This document shows positions 62,143 through 64,000 of a stretch of DNA of 64,000 nt, in pieces. The notes beneath the pieces are model-generated. The model ran no database searches, was not told the DNA's origin, and saw only the letters and a list, made by a program, of their open reading frames with translations. The DNA is from Endozoicomonas sp. NE40. Its GTDB lineage: Bacteria; Pseudomonadota; Gammaproteobacteria; Pseudomonadales; Endozoicomonadaceae. Where the stretch lies: NCBI RefSeq assembly GCF_040549045.1, contig NZ_JBEWTB010000002.1, positions 4,390,501-4,454,500 on the forward strand. Direction: 5' to 3'. Position 1 is the stretch's first letter, and every line of letters starts with the position of its first letter. The position numbers were made by a program, and so were the translations under genes.

Positions 62143-63120
62143 ATGCAGCATAATATTCTGTTTGGTGCCTACCCCTGGGCTTTTGACTGCCCCGGTGGAG
62201 GTGAGCGACAGCTTATGGCCTGGAAGTCTCACCTTGAAGCACAGAACCATCAGGTAACTTTGTATAATCCATGGGAGCCTGTCCCGGAAAATGTAAAAAT
62301 TTTTCATTATTTTTCTGTGATGCCAGGATCCTATCAGCTATGTGAGTACATCAAAAGCAAGGAAATCAGGTTGGTGATCAGTCCTAATCTGTGGGTGACT
62401 CCAAAAACTAAATGGCATTATCCACATGACGAAATTCAGCGGTTAATCTCTATTGCTGATTTGTTAATTGTTAATTCACAGCAGGAAGCAGCGACATTAA
62501 GTGAAGTTTATAGCTTACCTGCAGAACGCTTTCATGTAGCTTATAACGGCGTAGAAGAGAGTTTTTTGAAACCGGGAAATCCTGAGCTTTTTCGTGAGCA
62601 ATTTTTACTTGGTGAAAAGAAATTTTTCATCAATGTTGCAAATATTGAACCGCGTAAAAACCAGCTTACTTTTCTGAAAGCTTTAAAGCACTTTCCGGAA
62701 CTTTCACTCATAGTTATTGGACATGCGCGTGATGAATCGTATTTTCGCAGCTGTCGCGAAGTGGGTGGAGATCAGTTTGTCTATATCGGTCCGTTGCCAT
62801 ACGGATCGGACATTCTGAAATCAGCCCTGGCCGGAGCAGAAGGATTTGTAATGCCCAGCACAGTGGAAACACCGAGTATTGCAGCCCTCGAAGCCGCTGC
62901 TTCAGGATGCAGAGTATTGATAACACGTGTGGGTTCCACTACAGAATACTTTGGTGATGAAGTGGTCTATATCAATCCAGATGACTCCAGAACGATCGTT
63001 GAGGGTATAGTGACGTTGCTGCAGGGGGTGCAGGGTAAGCTACAGAAAAGCATCAGGGATAAATTTACCTGGGTACACTCGGCACGACAACTCTCACTGG
63101 CCTATCAGAAGGTACTTTAA
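62143..63120 (+). CDS. Glycosyltransferase, GT-B fold (paralogue of preceding)
   Basis: 325 residues. AYPWAFDCPGGGERQLM at the N-terminus, FFINVANIEPRKNQLTFLKAL near residue 165, and the EX7E-like VMPSTVETPSIAALEAAASGCRVLITR near 245. Matches the preceding gene in order and spacing of motifs, so the two probably arose by duplication and may add similar sugars or the same sugar at different positions. Confidence 0.85.
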   Translation: MQHNILFGAYPWAFDCPGGGERQLMAWKSHLEAQNHQVTLYNPWEPVPENVKIFHYFSVMPGSYQLCEYIKSKEIRLVISPNLWVTPKTKWHYPHDEIQRLISIADLLIVNSQQEAATLSEVYSLPAERFHVAYNGVEESFLKPGNPELFREQFLLGEKKFFINVANIEPRKNQLTFLKALKHFPELSLIVIGHARDESYFRSCREVGGDQFVYIGPLPYGSDILKSALAGAEGFVMPSTVETPSIAALEAAASGCRVLITRVGSTTEYFGDEVVYINPDDSRTIVEGIVTLLQGVQGKLQKSIRDKFTWVHSARQLSLAYQKVL

Positions 63121-63124
63121 AGGC

Positions 63125-64000
63125 ATGATGGAACGAGATCCTATTCTTTATATAGACTGTACCTCTACCGTCCGTAGTAACCTTAACACAGGGGTTCAGA
63201 GGGTTGTACGGACCTTGTGCAATCAATTGTCGGTGTTTTCAGAGCAGCTGGGTGTTGAATGCATTCCAGTGTGCAATCAGTTTGAGGCGTTCTATCGAGT
63301 AGAAGATGCGAGGCTGATCACAAAGAGTACACAAGCTGACTTTGTACCAGTGGACTTCAGGCATAGTGATATTTACTTCTGTCCGGATGCGTACTGGACT
63401 ATGGATATCTATCGCTGGTACCCTTTTTTTCAGGATAGAGGAATGTCTGTTGCCACTCTGATCTATGATTTAATCCCTCTAACGCACCCTCAATTTTTTT
63501 CAGAGGAAATAACACGAGCTTTTGAAAAGGCTCTTCTTGAAATAATTCAGTACTCAAAGTTGCTTCCCTGTATTTCGTGCGAAACACAGCGAACATTGAT
63601 TGAATTCTGTCGTTCAAAAAGCATCCTGTTGGAAAAAGAAGATTGTCCTGTTGTTCCGCTTGCTCCTGCTATTTTAGCAACACCTTGCCAGGATTATGAA
63701 GTGGACAATGGTTTACCTGAAAACTATTTTCTTATTGTTGGAACGCTTGAGCCACGCCGTGGTTATGTTGAAGCTCTGCGTGAATTTTCGATATATCGTG
63801 ATGGAGGAGGAGAAGCGAAACTTGTTATTGCAGGCAAGTCCGGTAGCAATTCTGATGAAATTATTCACTGCATCTCTTCATTTGAACAGTCAGTCCTTTG
63901 GATTAGCGATGCCAATGATAGTCAACTCGCCAACCTTTATCAGCGTGCAATAGCGATTATCAGCCCTTCCCTTGCAGAGGGCTATGGTATGCCGGTGGCT
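63125..64000 (+). CDS. Glycosyltransferase, partial (runs off right edge)
   Basis: 292 residues are visible from ATG 63125 (ATG 63128 equally possible), 5 bp after the previous gene. DCTSTVRSNLNTGVQRVVRT near the start is typical of GT4-family mannosyl/rhamnosyl transferases of O-antigen loci. VATLIYDLIPLTHPQFF and YFLIVGTLEPRRGYVEAL follow, and the window ends in the donor motif SPSLAEGYGMPVA. The 3' end is outside the window. Confidence 0.85.
   Translation, partial: MMERDPILYIDCTSTVRSNLNTGVQRVVRTLCNQLSVFSEQLGVECIPVCNQFEAFYRVEDARLITKSTQADFVPVDFRHSDIYFCPDAYWTMDIYRWYPFFQDRGMSVATLIYDLIPLTHPQFFSEEITRAFEKALLEIIQYSKLLPCISCETQRTLIEFCRSKSILLEKEDCPVVPLAPAILATPCQDYEVDNGLPENYFLIVGTLEPRRGYVEALREFSIYRDGGGEAKLVIAGKSGSNSDEIIHCISSFEQSVLWISDANDSQLANLYQRAIAIISPSLAEGYGMPVA

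Overview
The window looks like chromosome of a marine, host-associated gammaproteobacterium of the Oceanospirillales, most like Endozoicomonas. This is inferred from three things: housekeeping order (Smr-prmB-aroC; leuCDB-asd-usg-fimV-truA-trpF-trpBA-accD-folC), many secreted proteins of unknown function, and several proteins with eukaryote-like or effector-like folds. No rRNA, tRNA or CRISPR array was seen.

Layout. 1-3.3 kb: two Sec-secreted orphan proteins, one ending in a homeodomain-like segment, lie between what look like the two ends of a broken voltage-gated ion channel gene; a 160-bp inverted-repeat element (MITE-like) follows. 3.3-9.4 kb: a secreted SGNH hydrolase, the codBA cytosine uptake/deamination operon with an inverted-repeat operator candidate, and secreted orphans. 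9.6-19.6 kb: RssA-like patatin, Smr nuclease, prmB, aroC, a phosphoribosyltransferase, an acyl-CoA synthetase, an effector-like Cys/His/Asp protein, TrkH and an AcuI-type reductase. 19.9-39.1 kb: a PP2C phosphatase with a long novel N-terminus, a LysR regulator divergent from leuCDB, asd, an orphan, two thioesterases, usg, fimV, truA, trpF, trpBA, accD (with one extra base) and folC.

39.2-64 kb is a surface-polysaccharide locus on the + strand, starting right after folC. It has GDP-mannose and UDP-glucuronate genes (manC, manB, ugd) and an ABC exporter pair. An AT-rich block (about 45.1-54.4 kb) follows. It encodes homologues of three of the four enzymes that make cytidine diphosphoramidate for the O-methyl phosphoramidate capsule modification of Campylobacter jejuni (glutamine kinase, CDP-glutamine hydrolase, CTP:phosphoglutamine cytidylyltransferase). 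They are linked by overlapping start/stop codons to a CDP-glycerol-transferase-like protein and a membrane sulfatase-like protein, with a YidC-like protein immediately downstream. After a gene-free 640-bp gap come a CapK-like adenylate-forming enzyme, a polysaccharide deacetylase, a histidine phosphatase and five glycosyltransferases, the last cut by the window edge.

The likeliest unusual system is this phosphoramidate cluster in a marine gammaproteobacterium. Its kinase carries a fused, degenerate nucleotidyltransferase domain, and no diphosphoramidate kinase or methyltransferase is visible. Also notable are the secreted homeodomain-like protein, a perfect ops/JUMPstart core just upstream of the polysaccharide genes, and short tandem duplications that repeatedly copy stop codons at operon gene junctions.
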